Positions 28,891-39,319 of a stretch of DNA of 64,000 nucleotides are shown in pieces (position 1 is the stretch's first letter; the number at the start of each line of letters is the position of its first letter). The position numbers and the translations under genes were made by a program. The notes beneath the pieces were generated by a model. The model was not told where the DNA came from. It was given only the letters and a program-made list of their open reading frames with translations, and did not search any database. The DNA lies in NCBI RefSeq assembly GCF_000764225.1, contig NZ_JQED01000005.1, positions 327,390 through 391,389 of the forward strand, read 5' to 3'. The stretch comes from Colwellia psychrerythraea. GTDB lineage: Bacteria > Pseudomonadota > Gammaproteobacteria > Enterobacterales > Alteromonadaceae.

Positions 28891-29539
28891 TTCTATAATC
28901 AGTAATCTTGCTAAAAATATCAGGACGCTTTGCTAATACTGTTAAATTTTGTGCAATATTATCTGCTAATAATGACGACATGCTGCGAGCAAGCTGTAAA
29001 ATCACTGCATTATGCGATGCAGCACAAATGGCTAAATGAAATTCAACCACAGCTTCAGCTTCTTTGCGAAAGTCATCTTCTAATTGACTTGTGCCAATTT
29101 CATTATGCTTTGCTTGAATTTGCTCAAAATCAGCGGGTGTTCCACGCATTGCGGCATAGTAAGACGCCATACCTTCAATACCATGACGAAATTCCAATAA
29201 ATCAAATTGGGATTCATTATTGTTGGACATTAACTCAAACAAGGGATCAGAAAATCCACTGAGTAGATTGTTACAAACAAATGTTCCTCCACCTTGCTTA
29301 CGTGTCACCAAACCTTTCGCTTCTAACTTTTGAATAGCTTCACGTAATGATGGTCTAGAAACTTCAAATTGCAATGCTAGTTCACGTTCAGGTAACAATT
29401 TTTCACCTGGCAGTAAACTTCCTTCAATTATCATGGTTTCAAGCTGCCCTAAAATAATATCAGCTAATTTTTGTGGCTTTACTCGCCCACTACTTTTGGT
29501 TGCTGATGTTGATTTTTTTGTCGTTACATTTGTATTCAT
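28748..29539 (-). CDS. pdhR: Pyruvate dehydrogenase complex repressor PdhR
   Basis: GntR-family (FadR subfamily) regulator of 263 residues that represses the pdh operon and is released by pyruvate. The winged-helix domain (about 20-95) includes GEKLLPERELALQFEVSRPSLREAIQKLEAKGLVTRKQGGGTFV. The FCD effector domain follows (about 105-240) with metal-site histidines in FRHGIEGM, FHLAICAASHN and ASHRHLAFIEE. The C-terminus ...EEVLLKSTQENSRMERSMRRM resembles the E. coli PdhR end, so the frame is intact despite the repeats that begin right after it. It is the first gene of the cluster. A 17-bp PdhR operator lies 77 bases upstream, so autoregulation is expected. Confidence 0.93.
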   Translation of the reverse strand: MNTNVTTKKSTSATKSSGRVKPQKLADIILGQLETMIIEGSLLPGEKLLPERELALQFEVSRPSLREAIQKLEAKGLVTRKQGGGTFVCNNLLSGFSDPLFELMSNNNESQFDLLEFRHGIEGMASYYAAMRGTPADFEQIQAKHNEIGTSQLEDDFRKEAEAVVEFHLAICAASHNAVILQLARSMSSLLADNIAQNLTVLAKRPDIFSKITDYRKRLLDAILSGQPQKAWGASHRHLAFIEEVLLKSTQENSRMERSMRRM

Positions 29540-29615
29540 AAAAGTAAATTAACTAATTATTTCAATGATAATAAAAAGACAATAAGGCTTAAAATCACTC
29601 GCCAAACACCTGGTA

Positions 29616-29632
29616 AATTGGTAAGACCAATT
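29616..29632. promoter_or_regulatory. PdhR operator upstream of pdhR
   Basis: AATTGGTAAGACCAATT matches the known PdhR box (ATTGGTNNNACCAAT) perfectly and is a full palindrome apart from the central bases. It lies 77 bases before the pdhR start. A possible minus-strand -35 (TTGTCA) lies just upstream, so a bound repressor would sit near the transcription start. No second site is visible in the pdhR-aceE gap. Confidence 0.88.
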
Positions 29633-29764
29633 GATTTCTGGGTAATAAAGTAGCAAATCCAGCTACTTTTGACAAGTAAATTTAGTTGATGAATAGTCTT
29701 TATGCAAGGTTTTTATGCGCTAAAACAAATTTTTTTTAACTATTTTAGCGCATAAATGGAGGAG

Positions 29765-29791
29765 AAAAAGATTGGTCTTACCAATCTTTTT
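29765..29791 (-). terminator. ampDE terminator whose stem is a second PdhR box
   Basis: AAAAAGATTGGT (29765-29776), CTT, ACCAATCTTTTT (29780-29791) is a perfect 12-pair palindrome. On the minus strand it follows the ampE stop by 10 bases and ends in CTTTTTCTCC, so it is a good terminator for ampDE. The same DNA reads ATTGGTAAGACCAAT, the exact 15-base core of the PdhR operator at 29616-29632. The sites are about 154 bases apart centre to centre. Confidence 0.8.
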
Positions 29792-29801
29792 TCGGCTGCT
29801 T

Positions 29802-30731
29802 TTAATTTAATAAACCAGAAAGGGTCAAGATTGAAATCACAGCAAGTACAAGCAGAACATTGCGTTTTGCTAGTCTAACAAGCAAGCAAGGCTCTGCTGT
29901 ACAGTCATTGTCGTTTACCAAAAGATCTTCAGATTTTTCTGCAACATCAATCAATACTTGATGCGTTGTCTTTTGACTATCAAATAAGCTTTCTAACCAA
30001 ACAGGCATAGCTTTAGAGAAATGACCTACAAACATATAACCAAAAGAGGCGATACGCACAGGTAACCAATCTAACCAAAAAAGCACATCATGATGATTTT
30101 GACAGCCATTCATAATATTTGGCGCAACATTACCCTCATGAACGGTTGCATTTTTATTTTCAAGCTCGATGTCACTTTCAGTTACTGAGCTTTTTTCTTT
30201 ATCACTGTCAGCAGCACTCGCCATACATTTAGCTTTTTTGTGCTCAATAACTGTGGTTAGCAAACGATAAAATACCGCACCAGCAGCACCGAAAAGAGTA
30301 AAAAACAACATAATAGCAATGTAATAACGGTAATTTAACCAAATGAGTGCTTGACCAAATCCCATCTCTGGTAAATTTTTATCTGACAATAATTGCTTGT
30401 GATGCATCTCGGTGGTGGTTTCTTCGCCACGAAAGGCAGAGTGCAAATAACTTTTATAACTCTTTCTCGTCGTAGTACAGCCAAAACACACGATAAGTAT
30501 CACAGTAGAAAGCAATAATTGCAGTACAGAGTTATCAATGGCGTCAAGCAGCAAGTATGTCAAAATAACAGGTAAGATAATAAATACCGCACTCGCGGTA
30601 GTTCCCTGCTTAGCGGTAAAGTTTTTACTAAAAAAATGGTGGTAATGGTGGTAATAAAAATTAAATTGCCATACTTTTGCAGATAAAGATCGATCGGCTG
30701 CTAGTGCAATTAATAGACTTAATAAACTCAT
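29802..30731 (-). CDS. ampE: AmpE-family inner-membrane protein
   Basis: A 309-residue polytopic protein of the AmpE family (CobD/CbiB-like), which accompanies AmpD in gammaproteobacteria and has been linked to cell-wall recycling and beta-lactamase signalling without a known activity. It starts MSLLSLLIALAADRSLSAKVWQFNFYYHHY; hydrophobic helices are visible near 50-85, 130-155 and 290-309. A polar loop with acidic repeats lies around 165-205. The motif FWLDWLPVRIASFGYMFVGHF is characteristic. It starts one base after the ampD stop, so the two are translationally coupled. Confidence 0.85.
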   Translation of the reverse strand: MSLLSLLIALAADRSLSAKVWQFNFYYHHYHHFFSKNFTAKQGTTASAVFIILPVILTYLLLDAIDNSVLQLLLSTVILIVCFGCTTTRKSYKSYLHSAFRGEETTTEMHHKQLLSDKNLPEMGFGQALIWLNYRYYIAIMLFFTLFGAAGAVFYRLLTTVIEHKKAKCMASAADSDKEKSSVTESDIELENKNATVHEGNVAPNIMNGCQNHHDVLFWLDWLPVRIASFGYMFVGHFSKAMPVWLESLFDSQKTTHQVLIDVAEKSEDLLVNDNDCTAEPCLLVRLAKRNVLLVLAVISILTLSGLLN

Positions 30732-30732
30732 A

Positions 30733-31302
30733 TTAGGTGTTGTTCCTTGTCGCTTGATCAGTCAAACACTGACGAAAGTATTGCCAGTCAAATACAGGCC
30801 CTGGATCAGTTTTTCTAACTGGGGCAATAGCACAATGACCAACAACATTGTCCATAATGATAGCAGGAAATTGATCTTGCAAACAAAGTGTTAACACGAT
30901 TAATTGCTGATATTGCTCTGCTGTATAAGGGATATCATCAGTGCCCTCCAATTCAATGCCGATAGAATAATCATTACAACGCTCTCTGTTATTAAATGAT
31001 GAAACGCCTGCATGCCAGGCTTTGTCATTAAAAGAAACATATTGAATCACACGACCATCACGGCGAATGAGGCAATGTGCCGACACTTCAACGCCTTTTA
31101 GGTCATGAAAACTCGCATGAGCATCACAGTCAAGTTGACCAAGAAAGAGATCACTAATGTAATTATCGCCAAACTGCCCTGCTGGCAATGAGATGTTATG
31201 AATAACCAGTAAACTAATTTCTTCATCCAGCTCACGTGAAGAAAAATGCGGTGACGGCAGGTGCTCTGCTTGAGTTAACCAGCCAGAGGAAATTGAAAAC
31301 AT
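30733..31302 (-). CDS. ampD: 1,6-anhydro-N-acetylmuramyl-L-alanine amidase
   Basis: Cytosolic zinc amidase (189 residues) that removes the peptide from anhydro-muropeptides during peptidoglycan recycling. Zinc ligands are expected in LLVIHNISLP (His), VGHCAIAP (His) and RKTDPGPVFDW (Asp). The substrate-side motifs SAHCLIRRDGRVIQYV, AWHAGVSSF and NDYSIGIELEGTD are all present. The length is that of E. coli AmpD. TGAGAAACCT precedes the ATG. It heads the ampDE pair and is divergent from the aspartic protease gene; ampD next to nadC is a common gammaproteobacterial order, here with one gene between. Confidence 0.93.
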   Translation of the reverse strand: MFSISSGWLTQAEHLPSPHFSSRELDEEISLLVIHNISLPAGQFGDNYISDLFLGQLDCDAHASFHDLKGVEVSAHCLIRRDGRVIQYVSFNDKAWHAGVSSFNNRERCNDYSIGIELEGTDDIPYTAEQYQQLIVLTLCLQDQFPAIIMDNVVGHCAIAPVRKTDPGPVFDWQYFRQCLTDQATRNNT

Positions 31303-31409
31303 AGGTTTCTCATTTTAAAGTGATTGATGCATTTGCTATAAGATTACGCTTTGTACTTTATTACTTGCTAACATACAATATCCGTACAATGAATCATAGG
31401 CTGCTTATT

Positions 31410-32841
<1,432 letters not shown>

Positions 32842-32858
32842 TCGCTAGCAATAATAAA

Positions 32859-32887
32859 AAACGGTAAGCATTTTTTGCTTACCGTTT
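32859..32887 (+). terminator. Terminator of nadC
   Basis: AAACGGTAAGCA (32859-32870), T5 loop, TGCTTACCGTTT (32876-32887): a perfect 12-pair stem 17 bases after the nadC stop. The U-tract is short; it could also serve the convergent gene. Confidence 0.8.
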
Positions 32888-32925
32888 GATATGTCTAATT
32901 TATTTCATCACTATATCAGACATAA

Positions 32926-34197
32926 TTATATCCCCATTAAGCCCCAAACCACAGCGACTAGTCCAGTTAGCAGTATCATAAAGCTATATATGGTGGCAAT
33001 AACAGTGAACTTCACAAAAGTAAAAAAGTAACCTTGTCTATAAACTTTTCTTTGCATTAAAAATAAATAGATCGGTATCCAAAATAAAATCCCTCCAGCA
33101 ACAACACCGATAAAATTGGCGAGAATCGGATACATTGGTGCAAGGTAGTTATCTAGCACATCCAATATTTCAGAGAGTAATATCGCGATAAAAATGAAAC
33201 TGTGACTATGCAAAGCTACCGTTAAATGCTCCATGTATAATCGCTTAGAGAACATAAACATCACTTTTAGTAATACTGCAAAAAGTGGTAGTAAAATAAA
33301 CATCAACTGGGGTAGTTTTCCAATGACTTGCTCAATGAGAGGACCAGTATCAGTATTAAACGCTTTTTCAGCTTTATCCGTTAACTCTTTTACGAAAGCA
33401 TTTACTTTCTTATTTTTTTCATCCGATAAAAAGTCAAATGACAGGGTACCATCATCATTATTAGCTATCTTGATATCTTGCTTATTTTGAGTGCCACTTT
33501 TCACTTTCAATCGACTGGCAATCAGTGAATCAAAACGCGCTTTTTCATCCGCGGGTAGCTCTTCTTTAATTTGATCAAACTCCAACTCAAGCAGCTCTCG
33601 AGTCAGTTTAATAATCTGTTTATTACTTCCCAAATTATAGTCACTATTCAAATCATCAAGATAAACAGTAAACTTTGCTATATCAGCATCTAATGTTGCT
33701 ATATTTTCAATAGCGTCAACACTAGCTTCTTGCGTTTTTTCAACGTCACTTTTCTCAGTTTTTAGTTGCTTAATATGGCTTTGCACTTGGGAAATAAGCG
33801 CTTGTTTGTCACTAACCGTGATGGTCTTATTATTTTCAGCCGCAATAAAAAATTTTAGCGTGAGGAAAAAAATAATACTTATAAACAAATATAATCGTAG
33901 TGGCGGTACATAATGTACCCTTCTGCCAGCAAAATATTCATTGGTTAAAAAAGCAGGCCTGGTCAATAAAGGAAAAAGAGTTCGACTAGCGCGAGAATCA
34001 AAACTAAAAATATCATCTAATAAGTGCATAATAACCACCCAAAAATATTTCAATTTCGAATCAGCTTCTTGTCCACAATTAGCACAAAAAGGGCCTTTTA
34101 GTGGCACATGGCAATTTTCACACGTTTGATTGCCCTCATTCGGGACATTTACTACTTCATTGATAGACTCTGTTTCGGTTAACTCTTTTGTTGGCAT
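32926..34197 (-). CDS. DUF3667 membrane protein with N-terminal zinc ribbon
   Basis: A 423-residue membrane protein. A four-cysteine zinc ribbon (TCENCHVPLKGPFCANCGQE, about 17-36) is followed by the DUF3667 signature (LTRPAFLTNEYFAGRRVHYVPPLRLYLFISIIFF). Next comes a long charged, coiled-coil-prone region (about 125-270) and four hydrophobic helices at the C-terminal end (from about 300). Function unknown. The frame is open 13 residues further upstream; I use the ATG giving MPTKELTETES because the extra segment is hydrophobic and atypical, though neither start has a clear ribosome-binding site. Confidence 0.72.
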   Translation of the reverse strand: MPTKELTETESINEVVNVPNEGNQTCENCHVPLKGPFCANCGQEADSKLKYFWVVIMHLLDDIFSFDSRASRTLFPLLTRPAFLTNEYFAGRRVHYVPPLRLYLFISIIFFLTLKFFIAAENNKTITVSDKQALISQVQSHIKQLKTEKSDVEKTQEASVDAIENIATLDADIAKFTVYLDDLNSDYNLGSNKQIIKLTRELLELEFDQIKEELPADEKARFDSLIASRLKVKSGTQNKQDIKIANNDDGTLSFDFLSDEKNKKVNAFVKELTDKAEKAFNTDTGPLIEQVIGKLPQLMFILLPLFAVLLKVMFMFSKRLYMEHLTVALHSHSFIFIAILLSEILDVLDNYLAPMYPILANFIGVVAGGILFWIPIYLFLMQRKVYRQGYFFTFVKFTVIATIYSFMILLTGLVAVVWGLMGI

Positions 34198-34442
34198 AAT
34201 GAATAATTGTTGGATAGCAAAAGACAATAAAAGCATAACATTATGTGAATATAAAGTTACAAAGTAATTAAAAAACTTAAGTAAATAAGATGTCGCGACT
34301 AATCTATTCTGCTAAATTAATAATTGAGATAAAGGATCAAATCACAGTATTTCAACTAACTCTATTAATACAGGTCAACTATGCTTAGGCATGATGACCA
34401 ATAATACACATTGAAAACATAGCCAAAAGCAGGAGAATTGTA

Positions 34443-34991
34443 ATGGCGTTTGAAGTTAAATTTGAATTAACCGAATCAGACTTAGAGCATTTCCGTGATG
34501 TTATGCGCAAAGCGCAAGCAGGTGCCGAACAACTTAGTGAGCAAGAAATTCTCACTAACGCTAAAAAGATTAGTCAAAATATAAAAGCTAATGTACCTGA
34601 ATTTGTTCGAGATCGTATTCAAAAACTAGAAACTTTCGTAGCCATGATTGAAGATGATGAATGGCAAATTCCAACTGATGAGCGCACGGAAGTATTAAGT
34701 GCTTTAGCGTACTTTAGTGATCCTGAAGATTTAGTACCTGACCATATTCCTGTATTAGGCTTTTTAGATGATGCAATTATGATCGAACTAGTTGCCGAAG
34801 AATTTAAAGACGATTTTGAAGCTTTTGAAGAGTTTTGTGCCTACCGTCAACGGGAAGAAGGCCGTAGCGGAGATGCGACTATTACGCGTGACGAATGGTT
34901 AGAGTCCAAACGCCACGAATTACATAGCAGAATGAGAAGTCGTCGTTCATCTAGACGAAGTGGTCGTTCTTCATTTCGCTCTATTTTTTAA
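34443..34991 (+). CDS. YkvA/DUF1232-family protein
   Basis: A 182-residue protein of the YkvA family. The core motif is ALAYFSDPEDLVPDHIPVLGFLDDAIMIELV (about 89-120), a helical hairpin that in most relatives is membrane-associated. Before it is a charged helical N-terminus (MAFEVKFELTESDLEHFRDVM) and after it an Arg/Ser-rich tail (RSRRSSRRSGRSSFRSIF) that could bind nucleic acid or lipid headgroups. No activity is known for the family. AGCAGGAGAATTGTA gives a good ribosome-binding site. Stands alone. Confidence 0.8.
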   Translation: MAFEVKFELTESDLEHFRDVMRKAQAGAEQLSEQEILTNAKKISQNIKANVPEFVRDRIQKLETFVAMIEDDEWQIPTDERTEVLSALAYFSDPEDLVPDHIPVLGFLDDAIMIELVAEEFKDDFEAFEEFCAYRQREEGRSGDATITRDEWLESKRHELHSRMRSRRSSRRSGRSSFRSIF

Positions 34992-35096
34992 CATAAAAAT
35001 GGTTAAGGCTATTTATTAGCGAGTTTTGTCTGTAAACATTCAAAATGACAAAGAGTTTTCTTTGTCATTTTTATTATCTAATCATCACCTCAGAGT

Positions 35097-37283
35097 CTAA
35101 AGGTCACTTGGCCTACCAGCGTCACCCTGACTATAGTCACACACTCCTTGAGAAAATATTGCCCGTAAAGATGTTAACTGTTCAGTCAGGTCTATATCTG
35201 CATACATACCTTGCTCTATCGCTTGTTCAAATGGAATTTTATAACACTTGAAAACGCTGCCCTGCCAAGGACCTTCAGCTTGAATACGACTATTTGAAAA
35301 AATAGCATAATGCTCAGCACATACACCTCGTTTGAAATCTTTTTTCCCGTAATCTCCGTTATTCCAATTACCATGCCATACATCTTTTCCTTCAGCGAGA
35401 ACACTACCCTGGTCATCAAAACAAGTATCTTGTAATTGTACTGGTTTACTTTGAGCCGCATTGAGTTCTGGAAATGCTAAACGCTTTAATAACCATAAAT
35501 CCATCAACTCAAAGGCCTGATTTGTCGGATCAAAATCCCGCTTTGCCACCCAAATAACCTGATTTTCATAATGGCCATTTGCTTGCTGTAATCGTAAACG
35601 CGTACTAAACGATGCCGAAATATGATGCATATCCAACTTTTCTTCTAAGTAGTGACGTACATCAATAATCGGTAAATTAAGTTTACCAATAAAAACCTGT
35701 CCGCCTCGATAAGCTGCTTCAATTGCCTTAAGTGAAGCACTTCGTCGAGGCGCTAATTCATTATCCATTACTTGCGTTATATTATCGCTACCCCATAACG
35801 AAATCCAAAACGGCATTTTACGGCCGAAGGGAGTCACAATGGTTTCAGCCCTCATTTGGTGTTGCGCTTTCCAACTGCCAATATTCTTATTAATATGAAC
35901 AAATTCAGCCAAGGTTATTTTTCTTTGCTTTAAGGCACTTAGTCCATACTGCACCCCCTCATTATCCCAGGTACTTTCTACCAAGCCGTATTTATCACGG
36001 CCAAACAGCCAAGCCATATCTTCCCAATAATTCCAGTTAGTTTGTTCAACAACATCTTCACTAAAGAAGTGGCGCAAAAAACCTTGTCTAGGATTATGGA
36101 TAAAGGTAGATAAACCAAAATAACCATTAATGCATTCGCTATTACCTTTAGGGAAGCTCGGTACCATACCAGCCATAAATTGAGCTACTGGTTGAAGAAA
36201 GGCTATTTTTTGTGGAAAGTCATGCAAGCTATTCATCCCCTCGAGCAATTGTCTCTGATCCCACTGTTGCCAGCGGCTATTATCTTTGGCTCGAAAGGTA
36301 AAGTAATTATTAAATAAGTCGCAATCTAGGGTGTAAATTGTCTGGCTTAACATATCCGGATATGAATATTGAGGGATCAGGCCATCGAGAATGCCGCGAC
36401 TGTTTTGGCCAATCAGGTATTGAGCTAGCCCTCCGCCTGATCCGCCAATGCCCACTGTGTATAATGGCTCACCAAATAAGCTGATGAAATGAAGCTTCAC
36501 TCTACGCGCTGTGTCTTCTGCCAATAACATATTATAGGTATAACTGGTTCGATTCCCGCTTGAACTTATAATCGCATAGCCTTTTTGTACTTCTTCTAAA
36601 CGCCTAGTTATTGTACGTGTCGCTTTTTGTCTGCCCTGTCTAAAACCTATTCCTGAGCCGCCATGAAACTGATAAATTAATTTTTTATTCCATAACGAGC
36701 TCTTAGTACGTGTTCCTAGCTCTTCAGGAGTTATTGCCATAGCAATGGTGTATATAAAACGATTAATACTGCCTTGTTCCGCACGAAATAATTGCAAGGG
36801 TAGCTGAGCATCTCTTAAAGAGGTTAGTTGGGAGAATTGCTCCGGAGAGATTTTAACTAATTTTTCATTATTATTAAGGTAATAAAACTGTAAATGACTT
36901 TTCACTAAACAATCTTTCGAATAACCAATAATAGCCGTCTGTAATGCTATATTTTCATAAACAGGGACACCAAAACCTTCTTGGTTATCTACTAGAGGTT
37001 GGCCAATACCAGAGTCTATGGTCATGCAATAGAATGGATATTGTTTAGGGCCAGAGTATAAAGAATTACTTGGACCCACATGGCCAAGCTTTATTGGAAA
37101 GTAGAAGGTCTCATCTGGTCGATTAACTTGACTAATGTGCGGAGAGATTGGCAGTAAATAATTTTCTTCTGCGCTAGCTAACCGCTTAACTTGACGATAT
37201 TGATACGGGCGTTCCGAAGGATAAAGCCAAATTAGGACAGCAATCAGCGTGAGAGTAACAAATATAAATTTTCTCTTTTGCAT
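35097..37283 (-). CDS. DUF6351-like secreted alpha/beta-hydrolase-type protein
   Basis: A 728-residue protein with an N-terminal membrane anchor or signal (FIFVTLTLIAVLIWLYPSE) and a large extracytoplasmic part. It contains HGGSGIGFRQGRQ and a nucleophile-elbow-like VGIGGSGGGLAQYLIGQNS followed by GILDGLIPQYSYPDM. This is the layout of DUF6351/tannase-like alpha/beta hydrolases, with the Ser of GGSGGG as candidate nucleophile. Several cysteines suggest disulfides. Substrate unknown. I use the ATG at 37283 (MQKRKFIF), which has GGTGG upstream, rather than one ten codons earlier. The family call is from memory and moderately certain. Confidence 0.6.
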   Translation of the reverse strand: MQKRKFIFVTLTLIAVLIWLYPSERPYQYRQVKRLASAEENYLLPISPHISQVNRPDETFYFPIKLGHVGPSNSLYSGPKQYPFYCMTIDSGIGQPLVDNQEGFGVPVYENIALQTAIIGYSKDCLVKSHLQFYYLNNNEKLVKISPEQFSQLTSLRDAQLPLQLFRAEQGSINRFIYTIAMAITPEELGTRTKSSLWNKKLIYQFHGGSGIGFRQGRQKATRTITRRLEEVQKGYAIISSSGNRTSYTYNMLLAEDTARRVKLHFISLFGEPLYTVGIGGSGGGLAQYLIGQNSRGILDGLIPQYSYPDMLSQTIYTLDCDLFNNYFTFRAKDNSRWQQWDQRQLLEGMNSLHDFPQKIAFLQPVAQFMAGMVPSFPKGNSECINGYFGLSTFIHNPRQGFLRHFFSEDVVEQTNWNYWEDMAWLFGRDKYGLVESTWDNEGVQYGLSALKQRKITLAEFVHINKNIGSWKAQHQMRAETIVTPFGRKMPFWISLWGSDNITQVMDNELAPRRSASLKAIEAAYRGGQVFIGKLNLPIIDVRHYLEEKLDMHHISASFSTRLRLQQANGHYENQVIWVAKRDFDPTNQAFELMDLWLLKRLAFPELNAAQSKPVQLQDTCFDDQGSVLAEGKDVWHGNWNNGDYGKKDFKRGVCAEHYAIFSNSRIQAEGPWQGSVFKCYKIPFEQAIEQGMYADIDLTEQLTSLRAIFSQGVCDYSQGDAGRPSDL

Positions 37284-37377
37284 AACAATACCACCGAAAA
37301 AATTACCCAACACTTAATTTAAATATAGTGGAGATAATTTAGTCCGGTAGAAGATATTGCACTGAAAAAGTTGTCGC

Positions 37378-37953
37378 TTATTTCAATTTAGCAACGAAAG
37401 TTTTTCTAAACTTAGCTAACTTTGGTGAGACAACTGCTTGGCAATATTGATTTTCTGGATTATTTTTAAAGTAATTGTGGTGATAATCTTCACCACAATA
37501 AAAAGTAACGGCTGGACTTACTTGAGTCACGATTGAATCATCAAATAACTGCTCTTGATTGATTTCTTCAATGATAGCTAAAGCAACCTCTTGTTGTTGA
37601 GCATCATGAGTAAAAACTTCAGAGCGGTATTGTGTGCCGATATCATTTCCTTGACGATTTAACTGCGTTGGATTGTGTAGACTAAAAAACACCTCCAATA
37701 TCTCTCTATAGCTTATCACTGAACTATCAAATTCAAGTTGTACTACTTCCGCATGGCCACTCTTACCAGTACAAACTTCTTCATAAGTTGGCGCCGTAGT
37801 ATGCCCTCCCATGTAACCAGGCTTGGCAGAAATAATACCATTTACCATATTAAATGCACTTTCAATACACCAAAAACAGCCTCCAGCTAGAGTCGCTATT
37901 TGTACCGCTTTGTCGTTGGGTTGATCTGTCATTTTGTTTGTTGCCTTAATCAT
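37378..37953 (-). CDS. msrA: Peptide-methionine (S)-S-oxide reductase MsrA
   Basis: A 191-residue repair enzyme that reduces methionine-S-sulfoxide in proteins. The catalytic Cys is in LAGGCFWCIESAF, followed by the conserved GYMGGHTTAPTYEEVCTGKSGHAEVVQLEFD, HNPTQLNRQGNDIGTQYRSEVF and FYCGEDYHHNYFKNNPENQYC, which supplies a likely resolving cysteine. It is a single-domain MsrA with no MsrB fusion. The start is the first ATG (MIKATNKMTDQ) with AAAGAAA upstream; the ATG seven codons later is possible. Stands alone. Confidence 0.93.
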   Translation of the reverse strand: MIKATNKMTDQPNDKAVQIATLAGGCFWCIESAFNMVNGIISAKPGYMGGHTTAPTYEEVCTGKSGHAEVVQLEFDSSVISYREILEVFFSLHNPTQLNRQGNDIGTQYRSEVFTHDAQQQEVALAIIEEINQEQLFDDSIVTQVSPAVTFYCGEDYHHNYFKNNPENQYCQAVVSPKLAKFRKTFVAKLK

Positions 37954-38052
37954 TGTTTCTTTTATGATTTACCTCAGCCTTTTTTGTTGCTAAATAGGCT
38001 AAGATGTAATCGTTAACTCATATTATACTCATATTTAGCCAGTAAGAAATAT

Positions 38053-39309
38053 ATGCCACAGTTTTTCAAAAGAACCAGCCAAATACAGGCTATTATTGCA
38101 TTACGCAGTATTGCAATTGCCATTCAGTTACTGTTAATTCTATTTGTAAATTTAGGATTAGCCTATGAATTACCATGGATGCCATTGGTGAGTATAATTA
38201 GCTTAGAAGTGCTTTTTACCTTCAGTAGCTACCTTTATTATAGCCGTAATCACTTAAGTGAAAAAAAAGCGAGCCAAAAAGCAATATTAGTGCAAATCTG
38301 TGCTGATATTATTTTCCTGTCACTTTTACTCTTTTTTAGTGGTGGGGCAACCAATGCTTTTGTTTCTTTATTACTCATTCCTATCGCAATAGCTGCTGTT
38401 ACTTTAACGCCATTATTACTGACAATCGTTGCCTTCCTTGCCATAGCTTCTTATAGTATTTTATTATGGTCATTACCCATGAGCGTTATGCACGGTAATA
38501 TGCAAGGGCACTTTATTGGTATGGGGATCAACTTTTTATTTTCTGCGCTCGTCGTTGCTATTGTTGTGGGTAAGATGGCACGCAGCATTAATCAACAAGA
38601 ACTTGCCATTGCCGCCTATCGTGAAAATTTGTTAAAACAAGAGCAAGTTACCTCACTAGGTGTTGCGTCTGCTCAGGTTACTCACCAATTGGCTACCCCT
38701 ATCGCAACAGTGCAATTGCTTGCTGATGAATTACTTGATGATTTACCTGACAACGAAATAGTACTTGATATGCAAAATCAACTTACGCGCTGTAGAGACA
38801 GCTTATCTGATTTTCGTGCGATGGTTTTCGATATTAAAGAACAAGTAATTAAAGCCACTAATTGCCAAGCTTTATTCGATGAAATCACTGATAATGTCCG
38901 TGTAAATAATCCGGAAATAAGCTTACAGTTACAAAAAGATAGTGATAAAAACTCTAATGGAGCCTCTATTAATGCTGATGCTGCTTTATTACCTGCTATT
39001 ATCAACTTAATAAATAATGCAATTAGAGCAAGTAAAGCCAATAACAGCAAAGCGCTAAGCCTTACTTGTCAAATTATTGAGGATAATTGGCAATTTACTA
39101 TTCGAGATTATGGTAAAGGTTTTACCTTAAAAAAACTTAATGAATTAGGGGTAAAACCTGTTAATAGTGAGCAAGGCTTTGGCATGGCCGTTTTTTTAAG
39201 CCATGCTAGTCTAGAGCGCCTTGGTGGTAAACTAGCGTTAACAAATCACCAAGATGGTGGCGCGCTCGTGACATTAAGTCTACCAATTTCATCTTACAAT
39301 AAATTCTAA
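38053..39309 (+). CDS. RegB/PrrB-type redox sensor histidine kinase
   Basis: A 418-residue sensor kinase with six hydrophobic helices in the first 175 residues, the membrane domain of RegB/PrrB/ActS kinases. The quinone-related heptapeptide GGxxNPF is present as GGATNAF (97-103), with Ala for Pro. The H-box is VTHQLATPIATVQLLADEL with His211. A cysteine follows at 247 (LTRCRDSL), near the place of the RegB redox-box Cys. ATP-binding N and G boxes are INLINNAIRAS, IRDYGKGF and EQGFGMAVFL. The partner response regulator starts 11 bases after its stop. The likely signal is the quinone redox state; target genes are unknown. Confidence 0.85.
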   Translation: MPQFFKRTSQIQAIIALRSIAIAIQLLLILFVNLGLAYELPWMPLVSIISLEVLFTFSSYLYYSRNHLSEKKASQKAILVQICADIIFLSLLLFFSGGATNAFVSLLLIPIAIAAVTLTPLLLTIVAFLAIASYSILLWSLPMSVMHGNMQGHFIGMGINFLFSALVVAIVVGKMARSINQQELAIAAYRENLLKQEQVTSLGVASAQVTHQLATPIATVQLLADELLDDLPDNEIVLDMQNQLTRCRDSLSDFRAMVFDIKEQVIKATNCQALFDEITDNVRVNNPEISLQLQKDSDKNSNGASINADAALLPAIINLINNAIRASKANNSKALSLTCQIIEDNWQFTIRDYGKGFTLKKLNELGVKPVNSEQGFGMAVFLSHASLERLGGKLALTNHQDGGALVTLSLPISSYNKF

Positions 39310-39319
39310 GGGAGTGAAT

